From Chloroflexota bacterium (GTDB lineage: Bacteria > Chloroflexota > UBA11872), in NCBI GenBank assembly GCA_028874175.1, contig JAPPLN010000017.1, positions 16,724-80,723 of the forward strand: DNA of 64,000 nucleotides, in the 5' to 3' direction. Under the pieces are notes generated by a model. It did not search any database, was not told the DNA's origin, and was given only the letters and a program-made list of their open reading frames with translations. Every line of letters starts with the position of its first letter. Within the stretch, counting starts at the first letter, position 1. The translations under genes were made by a program, and so were the position numbers. Of the stretch, positions 40,354-48,661 are shown piece after piece.

Positions 40354-41196
40354 TTAGGGAGTGACAGGAGGAACCCGTCCATTCCAGGGAGGGTTTAGCT
40401 GTCGGATGAGTCCATGCTCAACGGGTCCAGGGCTCGGGACTTGGTGAATCCACAAATCAACGGAGCGGCTGCAGCGCGATTCCCGCAGGATGTAGCTATT
40501 CACCTTGCAATTGGTGGACCGACCGTCCCATTTGCAGTTTCTTGCGTAAATCCTCGCGTGGCCGTTCGAGCCCCAGCGCTCTGCAAGATTCTCTGCCTTG
40601 CCGATGTAGGCGAGGGCACCCTCAACGGTCACTGCATAGATGCCGGAAGTTCGCGGCAGGCCTTGTACGTGGAAGCGGCAGAAGGGCCCCTTGCCGTGAG
40701 GGTTGAGATCCACGTCCCTTGGAAATTCGTGTGTGATCTCGAGCAGGGTTCCGTCAGGCTTGCGCTCCGGCTCGATTAAGGCGGCGTGGCCGAATTCGCA
40801 GTCGAGCAGGCAAATGACATCCGCAGTGGCGACTGGGGGGCTACCGGCTTTGGGTCGATTGGGTGCGATTCTGTCGTTCGGTGCCCTAGTGGTGGTCCGT
40901 TCCCGGACTCCGCTGCTGGCCCGCAGAAATGTCAGGGATTGCCCAGCAAGGTCAACCGCAGTGGCTTCCCATCCTGCTGCAAGCCATCCTCGACGGGCCT
41001 GAACTCGGCGGTCGTTCTTGGTATTTGCCCACCACCACTCTTTCGAACGCGCCGACGAGGGCAGCCGGTCTTGGAGGATCTCTTCAATCTCGCTGAACGA
41101 CGCTTGCCACTCGTCGCCTCCAAAGTCCGAGAGGAACCGCCGCAGTGGGCCGTACTTGTCGGTCAAACGGCTCTTCCCATTAGAGGCTGTCGGCAC
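40354..41196 (-). CDS. GIY-YIG domain protein with N-terminal DUF7662-like domain
   Basis: About 280 residues. The N-terminus 'SRLTDKYGPLRRFLSDFGGD', 'FSEIEEILQDRLPSSA' and 'WWWANTKNDRRVQARRGWLA' match a small DUF7662-like domain often found with restriction-type genes; the C-terminus 'SGIYAVTVEGALAYIGKAEN' is a GIY-YIG nuclease motif, though 'GIY...AYIG' is its only clear part. GTG 41194-41196 is chosen; TTG 41220 is also possible, neither with a good ribosome site. It lies beside the restriction cassette and is somewhat less GC-rich than the flanks, suggesting acquisition. Confidence 0.55.
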   Translation of the reverse strand: MPTASNGKSRLTDKYGPLRRFLSDFGGDEWQASFSEIEEILQDRLPSSARSKEWWWANTKNDRRVQARRGWLAAGWEATAVDLAGQSLTFLRASSGVRERTTTRAPNDRIAPNRPKAGSPPVATADVICLLDCEFGHAALIEPERKPDGTLLEITHEFPRDVDLNPHGKGPFCRFHVQGLPRTSGIYAVTVEGALAYIGKAENLAERWGSNGHARIYARNCKWDGRSTNCKVNSYILRESRCSRSVDLWIHQVPSPGPVEHGLIRQLNPPWNGRVPPVTP

Positions 41197-41246
41197 TTGG
41201 CACAATTGAGGAACACGCAAGCTTGGCTGACTTGCCTGCAGTCATA

Positions 41247-41960
41247 TCAGCCGAAGAGGGCCGGGACTTCGTCGAGGCCGGTCACGGTGGCGGTGGGCGG
41301 CGGGAGCGTCGGTGGATAGGTGTCGCCGTCGCGGTTGAGCCAGATGGCGGTCCAGCCGGCCTGGATGGCGCCGGCGGCATCGTGGGCGGCCGAGTTGCCG
41401 ATGAAGACGGCGGCCTGCGGCGGAATTCCAAGGCCTTCAAGGGCGGCCTCGAAGATGCGTGGGTCGGGCTTGAAGGCGTCGATGTCGCCGGCGACGATTA
41501 CCCGGTCGACCCGGTCTTCCAGCCCGACGGCGTAGACCTCGCCCCACTGCACGTCGCTGGGGCCGTTGGTGATGATGCCGGTGACCTGGAAGCGCTCGTT
41601 CGCCCAGCGGATGGATGCGTCGGCGTCGGGGTAGAGCTCCAGGTTCTGGCGGGTCAGCAGGTCGTGGTCGTCGGTCAGTTGCCCGGGGTCGGCCAGGCCG
41701 GGGGCGCCGATGAAGGCGAGCACTTCGTTCCAGATGCGGATCCGGGTGACCCGAAAGTCGCCGACCTGGGGTATGTCCGTCCCGCGCCGCGTGCGGTCCT
41801 CGACGATGCGTGACTGGAGTTCGCGGAGCTGGTCCGGGGACTGATCCGGAATGCGGGCGGCCAGCCGGCCGGCCAGGGCGATGAGGGCCTTGCGCCGGGC
41901 CTTGCCGAAGTCGACCAGCGTGTCGTCGAGATCGAAGAAGAAGGCTCGGGCGTCGCACAT
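41247..41960 (-). CDS. HAD-family hydrolase
   Basis: A 237-residue phosphatase-like protein. Motif I 'AFFFDLDDTLVDFGKARRKA' has the nucleophile Asp and second Asp; 'VTGIITNGPSDVQWG' is motif II; 'DAFKPDPRIFEAALEGLGIP' motif III Lys; 'AVFIGNSAAHDAAGAIQAGW' motif IV, where the usual acidic pair is GN...HD. This is a C1-capped haloacid dehalogenase-type hydrolase for a small phosphorylated metabolite. It is located between the GIY-YIG protein and the restriction cassette, with no functional tie evident. Confidence 0.88.
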   Translation of the reverse strand: MCDARAFFFDLDDTLVDFGKARRKALIALAGRLAARIPDQSPDQLRELQSRIVEDRTRRGTDIPQVGDFRVTRIRIWNEVLAFIGAPGLADPGQLTDDHDLLTRQNLELYPDADASIRWANERFQVTGIITNGPSDVQWGEVYAVGLEDRVDRVIVAGDIDAFKPDPRIFEAALEGLGIPPQAAVFIGNSAAHDAAGAIQAGWTAIWLNRDGDTYPPTLPPPTATVTGLDEVPALFG

Positions 41961-42144
41961 AAGCAGGAGAGAAGCGTCGATTAGAGGACCGAACTGGAAG
42001 CAGCTTCAACCAGCATCCAGCAGCCCGCTGGACACCGCAACGGCAGAGCAGTTGTGCATGGAGCTAGCACCATGGTGTCGATCTAGGCAGCCTCGCCGCC
42101 AGTCGCGTGCCAGTCTTGTTTCTGTGCGTCACGGCGACCGCGAT

Positions 42145-42813
42145 TCATAGATGCGCGCCTTCCTTTGGCGAAGCTTGTAGTACCGGCTCCTGTGTTGCAG
42201 CAACTTGGGAGTGGTTTGTATACGTGCTCCAGGTTGGCGCGTAGTTTTCGGTCTGGTTACCCCAAGTGACCCAGCCGTGGCGAGATCCGCGCGCAAAAAG
42301 CTCGATTCGCGGTGCAGGACTACAAGATTCAATTACGGCGTACTGCTCATCAGGCTTTCGGCTATGCTCCCTCTTTCTCGAAATCAGAATGTTCTCCTGG
42401 CTTCGACCTGGGTCCAGAGTTCTTGCGTTCTTTCCGCGAACCCCAAATAGCAGAACTTCTGTTACGTTTCTAAAATAGAAGCCAACGCCGCGACGATCCG
42501 GTCCCCCGTCCTTTCTCACCTTGTACCAGATCAAATTAGTCTTGTAGTTGAAACCCCAGCACTCCATGACCCTGAGCCCTTCTGCTAAGAGGGCATTTGG
42601 AACCCATAAGTATAGATGTGCGGTATCGGCCGCGATGGACGCTACGGGAAGCTCGGAAATCTCCTGTAGCGAAAGGGTAGCGTACCGGGAAAGTCGCCTG
42701 TGCTCGGGGGCCATTTTTCCTGTGCGGTTTCGAAACTGCCACGGGGGGTCGGCAAGAATGGTTGAGAATCTTGTCTTGGCAGATGCAGCGAGCAGGCTCT
42801 CGGAATCGTTCAC
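42145..42813 (-). CDS. MT-A70 family DNA adenine methyltransferase (restriction-linked)
   Basis: A 222-residue N6-adenine methyltransferase. 'TRFSTILADPPWQFRNRTGK' has the DPPW catalytic motif, and 'HLYLWVPNALLAEGLRVMEC' and 'FRNVTEVLLFGVRGKN' follow the MT-A70 order. It lies 4 bases after the BglII-family restriction gene on the same strand and so should be the protecting methylase. Composition is clearly less GC-rich than neighbouring genes. It targets adenine, which fits a GATC-containing site. Its recognition specificity cannot be read. Confidence 0.85.
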   Translation of the reverse strand: MNDSESLLAASAKTRFSTILADPPWQFRNRTGKMAPEHRRLSRYATLSLQEISELPVASIAADTAHLYLWVPNALLAEGLRVMECWGFNYKTNLIWYKVRKDGGPDRRGVGFYFRNVTEVLLFGVRGKNARTLDPGRSQENILISRKREHSRKPDEQYAVIESCSPAPRIELFARGSRHGWVTWGNQTENYAPTWSTYTNHSQVAATQEPVLQASPKEGAHL

Positions 42814-42816
42814 ACT

Positions 42817-43407
42817 CTACTCTCCTGGGACGAATAGGCTAGACGTGATTCCGAATACGAGTATTGGGCAGCCGCCACCGCCACCACCCTGCAGGCGCGG
42901 CAAGAGCTTGGACATATGGGTGGTTGACGCGCCGTATGACTCCCCTCTGTCCAGCCGATTAAAGATCTCCTGCAGATCGTCAGCCCTAGTTATGATAATT
43001 CCTACGCTTACTGCACGCAAGTCAAAGAGCAGGCGGAAGTTGTTTAAGTCCCGATCATAGAACGGATCCTTGTTGTTCCATTCAATCTCGAGCGCTACGC
43101 GATTTCGAAAACAGTCGATCTTATGGGTTGGCTGGTCGCTCTCGCGTCCATCGACTACTACGGATGTCGCAAACTCCTTCTCAGACCAGCCGCGTCCGTA
43201 CAAATAGGAATCGATGAAACGCGATACCTTGGATTTGTTCCCTCCCCGGGTTCTTATATAGTCTTCTAGGAGCCTAAACTCGGTGAGCATACTGACCAGG
43301 TCACACCACTCGCTGCGAAAATCCTCCTTGAGGATTGCGCAGCTGTGGTTTGTCTCGTGTACTTCGTAGTGCGTTCTTATGAACGACGGCAGAAGGTCGA
43401 CGCCCAA
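42817..43407 (-). CDS. BglII/BstYI-family type II restriction endonuclease
   Basis: A 196-residue endonuclease. 'HKIDCFRNRVALEIEWNNKD' then 'PFYDRDLNNFRLLFDLRAVS' and 'GASTTHMSKLLPRLQGGGGG' match the BglII-like family, with the catalytic acidic cluster around 'LEIEWNNKD'. Family members cut AGATCT or RGATCY. Codons and composition are more AT-rich than the chromosome. It precedes the methyltransferase on the same strand. The proteins form a minimal type II restriction-modification unit, likely acquired. Confidence 0.85.
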   Translation of the reverse strand: MGVDLLPSFIRTHYEVHETNHSCAILKEDFRSEWCDLVSMLTEFRLLEDYIRTRGGNKSKVSRFIDSYLYGRGWSEKEFATSVVVDGRESDQPTHKIDCFRNRVALEIEWNNKDPFYDRDLNNFRLLFDLRAVSVGIIITRADDLQEIFNRLDRGESYGASTTHMSKLLPRLQGGGGGGCPILVFGITSSLFVPGE

Positions 43408-43560
43408 CGCTATTTATCGGCCCCCAGATGCCGTGATCTCCTGGGAGGAGAACGTGACGCCTGGAGTGTGAGGCCGCCCGGTACCCATCACAAGAGAGAG
43501 AGTATCGGGCTAGTGGCGTTGGATCCAGTGCCGACGGGATCCCAGAGCTGCCTTCTGTAT

Positions 43561-44880
43561 TCAGGCCGCCCGGTGGCGCCAGAGGACGCCGCCGGCGTCG
43601 CGGACGATGAGGCGGTCGTCGGTGATGGCGTTGGGGGGCGTGGCGGCGATTTCGGCGGCGACGGCGTCGGGGTTCTCGTAGCCGATGTTCATGCGGGCGC
43701 AGGCGTCGGGCGGAATGGCGGTGGCGATGCGCACGTCGATGCGGGGCACTTCGCGGCCGCCGACCATGCGGCCCTCGCCTTTGACCAGGGCGCTGCCGTT
43801 CAGGGCCAGCGGAGTGGCGCCGGCGCGCTGCCAGGACTCGGGCCGCGACAGGAAGTAGGCGTAGGTGTGGTAGCCGATGGCGCTGATCAGCTCGCCGTGG
43901 GCGTCGGAGATCGAGTCGATATTGGGCGCCCAGACCACCAATTCGCCGCCGTCCGCCACGGCGTCCTCAGTCTTGAGCACTCCCTTGGCACCGGTCCAGA
44001 AGTCCGGATAGAGCCAGCTGCCATCCTTGCGCTGGGGCAGGGCCGCCACGACGCGACGAACGCGACGCGGGACGTAGCGGATGTTGACGGCGGCGCTCAA
44101 TTTGGCGGCGAGCTCGACACATTCACGCCAGCCGTCCGGCTGCACGAACGCGCCGTTGATCGCGTCGCTGTCGTCGTCGATGACCAGCCCGATGGAGGTG
44201 ATGGGCACCGGCAGGTTCAGCGCCATGTCGTCGATCAGGTCTCGCACCGGGTTGGGCATCACGCCGTGGATGCCGCGGTTGGTGCGGAGGCTGCCGATGG
44301 CGTGGAGCAGGCTGATCATTTCGGGTCCCGAGACGCCGGGGAAGATCTGCTTGGCCCCGCCGGCGAAGCCGGCGACCTCGTGCGGCTGCACGCGGGTCAG
44401 CAACACCAGGCGGTCGTACTCCAGCAGCCTGGCGTTGACGCGGATGCGCATGTCGGTGTCGAAGCCCAGCAGCGAGGCGTACCGGCGGTTCTCGCCGAAG
44501 CGGTCCAGCTGATCGTCCAGCGGGACCACGCCCAGCGGCGTCAGGGCGTCCGGGTTGTCCCAGTCGTGGTCAAAGACGGTGCTGCGGGGGTAGCGGTTCT
44601 CGCCGAAGACCCAGGCGTACTTCTCGGCCTCGGACATGGGTCCGTGGGTGCCCTGGGCGATCATGGCGTCCACGCGGTCGGCGCGGCCGTCGACGGCGTC
44701 GTGGATGGCGCGGAAGACGTCGGCCACGGGGGCCTTGCGGGTGGAGTCCGGGACCAGCACCAAGAAGCGGCGCTCGCCGGCGGGTGAGGCGCGCATGGCC
44801 TCGGCGACGACGGCGCAGGCATCGTCCATGCTGATGGCGGGGGCGCCGACGGCTTGGAGGACGCCGTTAGAGGAGGTCAT
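43561..44880 (-). CDS. LarA-like nickel-dependent racemase family protein
   Basis: A 439-residue protein of the DUF2088/LarA family. 'AQGTHGPMSEAEKYAWVFGE' has the conserved His of the N-terminal domain, and 'VQPHEVAGFAGGAKQIFPGV' the His and Lys that hold the nickel pincer (NPN) cofactor. The C-terminal domain follows. ATG 44878-44880 has AGGGGAG 7 bases upstream. LarB/LarC/LarE cofactor genes are not in the window, so cofactor source is unclear and the enzyme may act on a hydroxy acid other than lactate. A dispersed repeat lies directly upstream. Confidence 0.8.
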   Translation of the reverse strand: MTSSNGVLQAVGAPAISMDDACAVVAEAMRASPAGERRFLVLVPDSTRKAPVADVFRAIHDAVDGRADRVDAMIAQGTHGPMSEAEKYAWVFGENRYPRSTVFDHDWDNPDALTPLGVVPLDDQLDRFGENRRYASLLGFDTDMRIRVNARLLEYDRLVLLTRVQPHEVAGFAGGAKQIFPGVSGPEMISLLHAIGSLRTNRGIHGVMPNPVRDLIDDMALNLPVPITSIGLVIDDDSDAINGAFVQPDGWRECVELAAKLSAAVNIRYVPRRVRRVVAALPQRKDGSWLYPDFWTGAKGVLKTEDAVADGGELVVWAPNIDSISDAHGELISAIGYHTYAYFLSRPESWQRAGATPLALNGSALVKGEGRMVGGREVPRIDVRIATAIPPDACARMNIGYENPDAVAAEIAATPPNAITDDRLIVRDAGGVLWRHRAA

Positions 44881-44902
44881 ATTTGCTCCCCTGCGAGGCA
44901 TG

Positions 44903-45165
44903 GGTCATTTTGATCTTCAAGCAACGAAGGCCATCGCCCCAACCTTCTCCCAGGGGAGACGTTCGAGTTACCTGAGGTTGCTTGCGCGGAAGACCCCTCA
45001 CCGGTTTCGGCCGGGGACGGCCGAACCTGCCTCTCCCCCAGGAGAGGGTAAGAATCGGCGCGGCCCTGAATAACCTGACGTCCCACACAAGTGCTCCCCC
45101 AGGAGAGGAATTGAGGGCGGCCGCCTCAGCCGTTTCCGTGGCTGGGGAGACTACGGCTCGGAGGA
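44903..45165 (-). repeat. dispersed palindromic repeat, copy B
   Basis: Contains GCGGAAGACCCCTCACCGGT, CGGCCGGGGACGGCCGAAC and CTGCCTCTCCCCCAGGAGAG, matching copies A, C and D in order. It lacks the CCCCGGA-TCGAG hairpin of A and D. It fills most of the gap between oligoendopeptidase F and the LarA-like gene and ends within about 25 bases of the latter's start codon. A repeated piece GGAGGACGCCGTT (also in the LarA start region) borders it. Confidence 0.75.
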
Positions 45166-45180
45166 CGCCGTTGGGCATCG

Positions 45181-46995
45181 TTACCTCCCGGCCTCGGCGG
45201 CCATGGCTTCGGCTTCGCGAACGAGGTCGCCGAGGACGCGTACGCCGCCGTCCCAGAAAGTGGGGTCGGCGAGGTCGATGCCGAAGGGTTCGAGCAGCGC
45301 GTTGGGGCTGACGGATCCGCCCCTGGACAGCATTTCGATGTAGCGCGGTTCGAACTCGTCGCCCTGTTCCTGGTAGCGCTGCAGCAGGCCGAGCACCAGC
45401 AGGTCGCCGAAGGCGTAGGCGTGGACGTAAAAGGGCGAGCCGATGAAGTGGGGGATGTAGCTCCACCAGATGCGGTAGTCGTCGCGCAGGGTGACCGAGC
45501 CGTCGAACATCTCGCCGTTGGCCTCGGACCAGAGGTCGCTGAGGCGGTCCGACGAAAGCTCGCCCTCCTCGCGGCGGGCCTGGTGGGCGCGGAACTCGAA
45601 GTTGTGCATGGCGATCTGGCGGAAGACCGTGGCGAAGTGGTCCTCGATCTTGCTGGCCAGCAGGCCCAGGCGGGCGGCGGCCGTGGGCTGGGCGTCGAGC
45701 AGGCGGCGGAAGACGATCATCTCGCCGAAGACCGAGGCCGTCTCCGCCGTGGTCAGCGGCGTGTGGGCCTGCAGGTAGCCGACGCCGTAGGAGAGGTACT
45801 GGTGGACGGTGTGGCCGAGCTCGTGGGCCAGGGTCATCACGTCGCGGACGGTATCGGTGTAGCTGGCCAGGATGTAGGGATGGGTGCTGGGGGTGCCGCC
45901 CATGCTGAAGGCTCCGCCGCGCTTGGCGGGACGGAGTTCGGCGTCGATCCAGCGCTCGTCGAAGGCGCGCTGGGCGATCCCGCCGAGGGTCTCGGAGAAG
46001 GCGTGGTAGCTCTCCAGCACGACCTCCTTGCCCGTGGTCCAGTCGTAGGAGGGCAGGTCGGCGCTGAGCGGGGCGTAGCGGTCGTAGTCGAAGAGCTCGT
46101 CCAGGCCCAGCAGGCGCTTTTTGAGCCGGTAGTAGCGCCCCACGATGGGGAAGCCGCGCACGCAGGCGGCCACCAGCGCATCGACCGACTCCTGGGTGAT
46201 CTGGTTGGCCAGGTTGCGGGACGACATGGCGGTGGGATAGCTGCGCAAGCGGTCGTCGGTTGCGTGGTCCTGGAGACGGACGTTGAAGACGTAGGTGAGG
46301 GGATGGAGGCTGTCGCGCAGGGCCTGCGTCATGCCTGCGGCCGCGGACTTGCGGGTGTCGCGGTCGGGGTGGTAGCTGAGGGCCAGGGTTTCGGCCTCGG
46401 TGAGGGTGCGGGTTTCGCCCTCGATGGTGACCTCGCAGGTCAGGCGGCTGGTGAGCTCGCCGAAGAGACGGCTCCAGGCGCGGCTGCCGGTGTTGGCCTT
46501 CTCGTCCAGCAACTGCTCTTCGCCCTCGGATAGCCGGTGGGGCTTGTAGCGGCGTTCGAGGCGCAGCAGGTAGGCGAAGTCCTTGAGGACCGGGTCGGCC
46601 AGCAGTTCCTCGGCCCGCTCGTCGTCCACCTCAATCCACTCCAGGTCGAAGAAGATCAGGTGCTTGTTGATGGCGGTGCCGCGTTCCTGGGTGAGGGCCA
46701 CCAGGCGGCCGTGGGCCGGCTCGTCGGTTTTGCCGGCGTGCAGCAGGTGGGCGTAGATGGCCGGGTGGTCCATGGCCTCGTGGATGTCCTGCAACTCGGT
46801 GACGGCGTCGCGCAGGCCCGCCGCGTCCAGGCCGGCCACCTGCCCCCGGTAGCGCTTCTCAAACGCCGCGGCGCGCTCGGTTACCGCGTCCAGGTCCGTC
46901 GCGATTTTCGGATCGTCGGTGCTGTCGTACAGGATGCTCAGATCCCAGGTCACCCCGTCCGCGCTACTGGTCGGCGCCGTGGCCGTCGTAGTCAT
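45181..46995 (-). CDS. oligoendopeptidase F family metallopeptidase
   Basis: A 604-residue zinc peptidase of family M3. 'VMTLAHELGHTVHQYLSYGV' has the HExxH motif (near residue 390), and 'TAETASVFGEMIVFRRLLDA' the third Zn ligand Glu. The N-terminal helical domain and 'RYIEMLSRGGSVSPNALLEP' close to the C-terminus match PepF. ATG 46993-46995 has AGGGAGC upstream. It hydrolyses short peptides in the cytoplasm. Full length for the family, no defects seen. Confidence 0.93.
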   Translation of the reverse strand: MTTTATAPTSSADGVTWDLSILYDSTDDPKIATDLDAVTERAAAFEKRYRGQVAGLDAAGLRDAVTELQDIHEAMDHPAIYAHLLHAGKTDEPAHGRLVALTQERGTAINKHLIFFDLEWIEVDDERAEELLADPVLKDFAYLLRLERRYKPHRLSEGEEQLLDEKANTGSRAWSRLFGELTSRLTCEVTIEGETRTLTEAETLALSYHPDRDTRKSAAAGMTQALRDSLHPLTYVFNVRLQDHATDDRLRSYPTAMSSRNLANQITQESVDALVAACVRGFPIVGRYYRLKKRLLGLDELFDYDRYAPLSADLPSYDWTTGKEVVLESYHAFSETLGGIAQRAFDERWIDAELRPAKRGGAFSMGGTPSTHPYILASYTDTVRDVMTLAHELGHTVHQYLSYGVGYLQAHTPLTTAETASVFGEMIVFRRLLDAQPTAAARLGLLASKIEDHFATVFRQIAMHNFEFRAHQARREEGELSSDRLSDLWSEANGEMFDGSVTLRDDYRIWWSYIPHFIGSPFYVHAYAFGDLLVLGLLQRYQEQGDEFEPRYIEMLSRGGSVSPNALLEPFGIDLADPTFWDGGVRVLGDLVREAEAMAAEAGR

Positions 46996-47474
46996 CCGTG
47001 CTCCCTAGCTGGCGGTCGTGAAGTCGGCGATGGCTGCATTATCGGCGGTTTTGGGGCGGGTGCGCGCGGCTGTCGCGACGGCGTGTCGGGTTGGGGGTTA
47101 AGGGGGCGCGAGACCGCTAGGGCCGGATTTTTGGGGTGGAGAGGCGACAAAGCTTGGGGTCAGGGCGCGGCTGGGGCGAGAGCGACGCTGGCGGTTGCAG
47201 GGTGGCGGGTTGAGGCCGAGGGGATGCAGGCGGGCGAGGCGCGGGGGCATGAGGAACTCCGGGGACGGGGCCGGGGAGCGGCACATCTATTGTACACCGA
47301 ATGCATACGAGTGGCAAGGGAGGGGCAGGGAGGGTCGTGGGCCCCCCTTCGGCAGGCTTTTCGGCAAGCTCAGGGCGGGTTTTCGGCGGGTTCGGGGCGA
47401 ACGGAGGCGGCACTGGGCCGAGCGTTTGCAACGGGTTTGCTTGGACACCCTATGAGCAGCCAGGCCGTGCAGGA

Positions 47475-47492
47475 GGTTGACAGGTGTCAACC
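47475..47492. repeat. 18-nt palindrome GGTTGACA-GG-TGTCAACC
   Basis: Eight-base perfect arms with a 2-base centre, 11 bases before an array of three 21-base repeats. Could be an operator or the end of a mobile element. Confidence 0.5.
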
Positions 47493-47502
47493 ATTTGCCG
47501 CC

Positions 47503-47560
47503 GATGTGTCCAGTTTTCGGGCGAATGTGTCCACTTTTTGGCCCGATGTGTCCAGTCGGG
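47503..47560. repeat. three direct repeats with 21-nt period
   Basis: ATGTGTCCA recurs at 47504, 47525 and 47546, exactly 21 bases apart, followed by similar TTTT-GG/C tracts in the first two. The two-turn spacing resembles arrays of terminal repeats at the ends of IS21-like or related insertion sequences, or iteron-like binding sites. No transposase lies in the window, so if an IS, only one end remains. Confidence 0.5.
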
Positions 47561-47667
47561 GTCGACGGCGCGTTCGCCCCCGGAGGGCTCGGCGCGGAGA
47601 TCAGGCGAGGATCTCAGCGCGGAGGCGGTCGGCATGAGTGCTGGATAGACCAGTGGCTGTTAGGGCG

Positions 47668-48090
47668 TCACTCGAGGGTCACAGATCCAGTTGGGCCGTC
47701 GTAGAGCAGCCGATAAAACTGCAGGAAGTCGCGGCCCAGCAGCACCGGTCGGCCAATGCCATCAACCATGGCTTGCATGGCTGCGACCGTCCTCTGGTAG
47801 GTGGTGTCTAACTGAGGGAATCGGAGATGGGCGACGTAGCGGCCTGCTGTGAAGTTGCCTTCGACGCCGCCGAAGTCAGCCTGGCCAGCGTATTGGAGAC
47901 CCAGGGACTGCACGATGCTGCGATCGACGCAGCAGTGGCTCGAGCCGGTGTCGATCAGACCAAGGAAGGTCAGGGTCTCGGGATCAGGGTCATGGATGCT
48001 TCGGGGATGCCGGACCTCGACCAGTAGTCCAGGACCTTCCTGTCTCAGGCGGTGCGGTTCGTTCGGGGTGCCACAGTCAATGACCTGCAC
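47668..48090 (-). CDS. retropepsin-like aspartic protease, copy 2
   Basis: A 140-residue protein with the single-domain retropepsin layout. Catalytic motif 'GLIDTGSSHCCVDRSIVQSL' has Asp-Thr-Gly at residues 47-49, and 'IGRPVLLGRDFLQFYRLLYD' near the C-terminus is the hydrophobic-hydrophobic-Gly core strand. It would work as a homodimer. GTG start at 48088-48090 lies 14 bases inside the upstream small gene. It is paralogous to the protease at 48655; the two share 'LLGRDFLQFYRL.YDGPTG'. Substrate unknown. No signal peptide or membrane helix, so likely cytoplasmic. Confidence 0.75.
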   Translation of the reverse strand: MQVIDCGTPNEPHRLRQEGPGLLVEVRHPRSIHDPDPETLTFLGLIDTGSSHCCVDRSIVQSLGLQYAGQADFGGVEGNFTAGRYVAHLRFPQLDTTYQRTVAAMQAMVDGIGRPVLLGRDFLQFYRLLYDGPTGSVTLE

Positions 48091-48331
48091 GTGGCTGACC
48101 GAATATCAGGGAGGATGGCAACGGAACAGGCGTCTTGCGGACTTCGTGAACCAGGAACGGCTTCTCGCCGAACCTCTGAAGGGCCGCGGAGGTGGCCTCC
48201 ACATTCGTGTCGTATATCCCGACTAGCTGCTTGTCCGCAAACACGACCCACTTGTGCAAATGCTTGGCCTCGAAGTCGTCCCGCATGCTCTCGTAGACCT
48301 TCAAGTTCTCCAAGACTTCCTGCCGGCTCAT
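48077..48331 (-). CDS. small DUF5678-like partner of aspartic protease, copy 2
   Basis: An 84-residue protein starting near ATG 48329-48331. 'YESMRDDFEAKHLHKWVVFA' and 'DKQLVGIYDTNVEATSAALQ' resemble DUF5678-type proteins ('...Y.GKWVAV.DG.VV'). Its C-terminus 'KTPVPLPSSLIFGQPRAGH' ends 14 bases inside the protease gene. The start is uncertain: the AGGGAG lies unusually close to the ATG, and an ATG at 48367 is in frame. It aligns with the product at 49061 throughout. Confidence 0.65.
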   Translation of the reverse strand: MSRQEVLENLKVYESMRDDFEAKHLHKWVVFADKQLVGIYDTNVEATSAALQRFGEKPFLVHEVRKTPVPLPSSLIFGQPRAGH

Positions 48332-48505
48332 CTCCCTACTCGATTCGTGTGGTTGCCCGCCCCACAACGTTGACGTAGGTCAAGTGTCAGTGGTCGTACG
48401 GAGAGGGTCAACCAGCGCGGGCTGTGGGAAGTCGCGTGCCTCGAATTCGCGCAGGGCTGGCAGGGCGTCGCACGTAACTCTCGGAGCTGTAGCCAGGTTC
48501 CGTGC

Positions 48506-48661
48506 CTAGGTGCCGGTGTTTTCTTCGCGGAGTCGCTCGACGATGGCTTGCATGCCGTCGGCGGGTTGTTGGGTACTGAAGATGATGTTGCCGACTACGG
48601 CGTTGGTGATGAGGCCGGCCAGGCGGCTGAGGAAGGAGTAGACGGCGTTGGAGATCAGCTG
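48506..48661 (-). pseudogene. 3' remnant of a solute-binding protein gene
   Basis: The minus strand reads QLISNAVYSFLSRLAGLITN then AVVGNIIFSTQQPADGMQAI then VERLREENTGT and stop. This is clearly the same end as the intact binding protein at 49425 (EQLMNNATYSTLSRREAGLI.., GNIIFGDQHPDEGMQALVDQ). No upstream part of the gene remains; the sequence runs straight into the downstream end of the neighbouring protease gene (its stop is at 48655). It marks a duplication junction. Confidence 0.8.

Larger units (their letters stand above)
46996..47667. other. gene-free region of repeats
   Basis: About 670 bases with no gene I trust. 47040-47290 is strongly G-rich on the plus strand. 47343-47405 has the dispersed 'TTCGGCAAGCTCAGGGCGGG'-type repeat in two imperfect copies. 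47475-47492 is a palindrome. 47503-47560 has three 21-base-period repeats. This looks like an accumulation site for insertion remnants. Confidence 0.6.

Noticed and set aside
43470..43575. Repeated GGCCGCCCGGT at both ends of the gap beside the LarA-like gene
   Set aside because: Considered as an insertion duplication for the restriction unit; both copies lie on one side of it, so it does not mark both ends.
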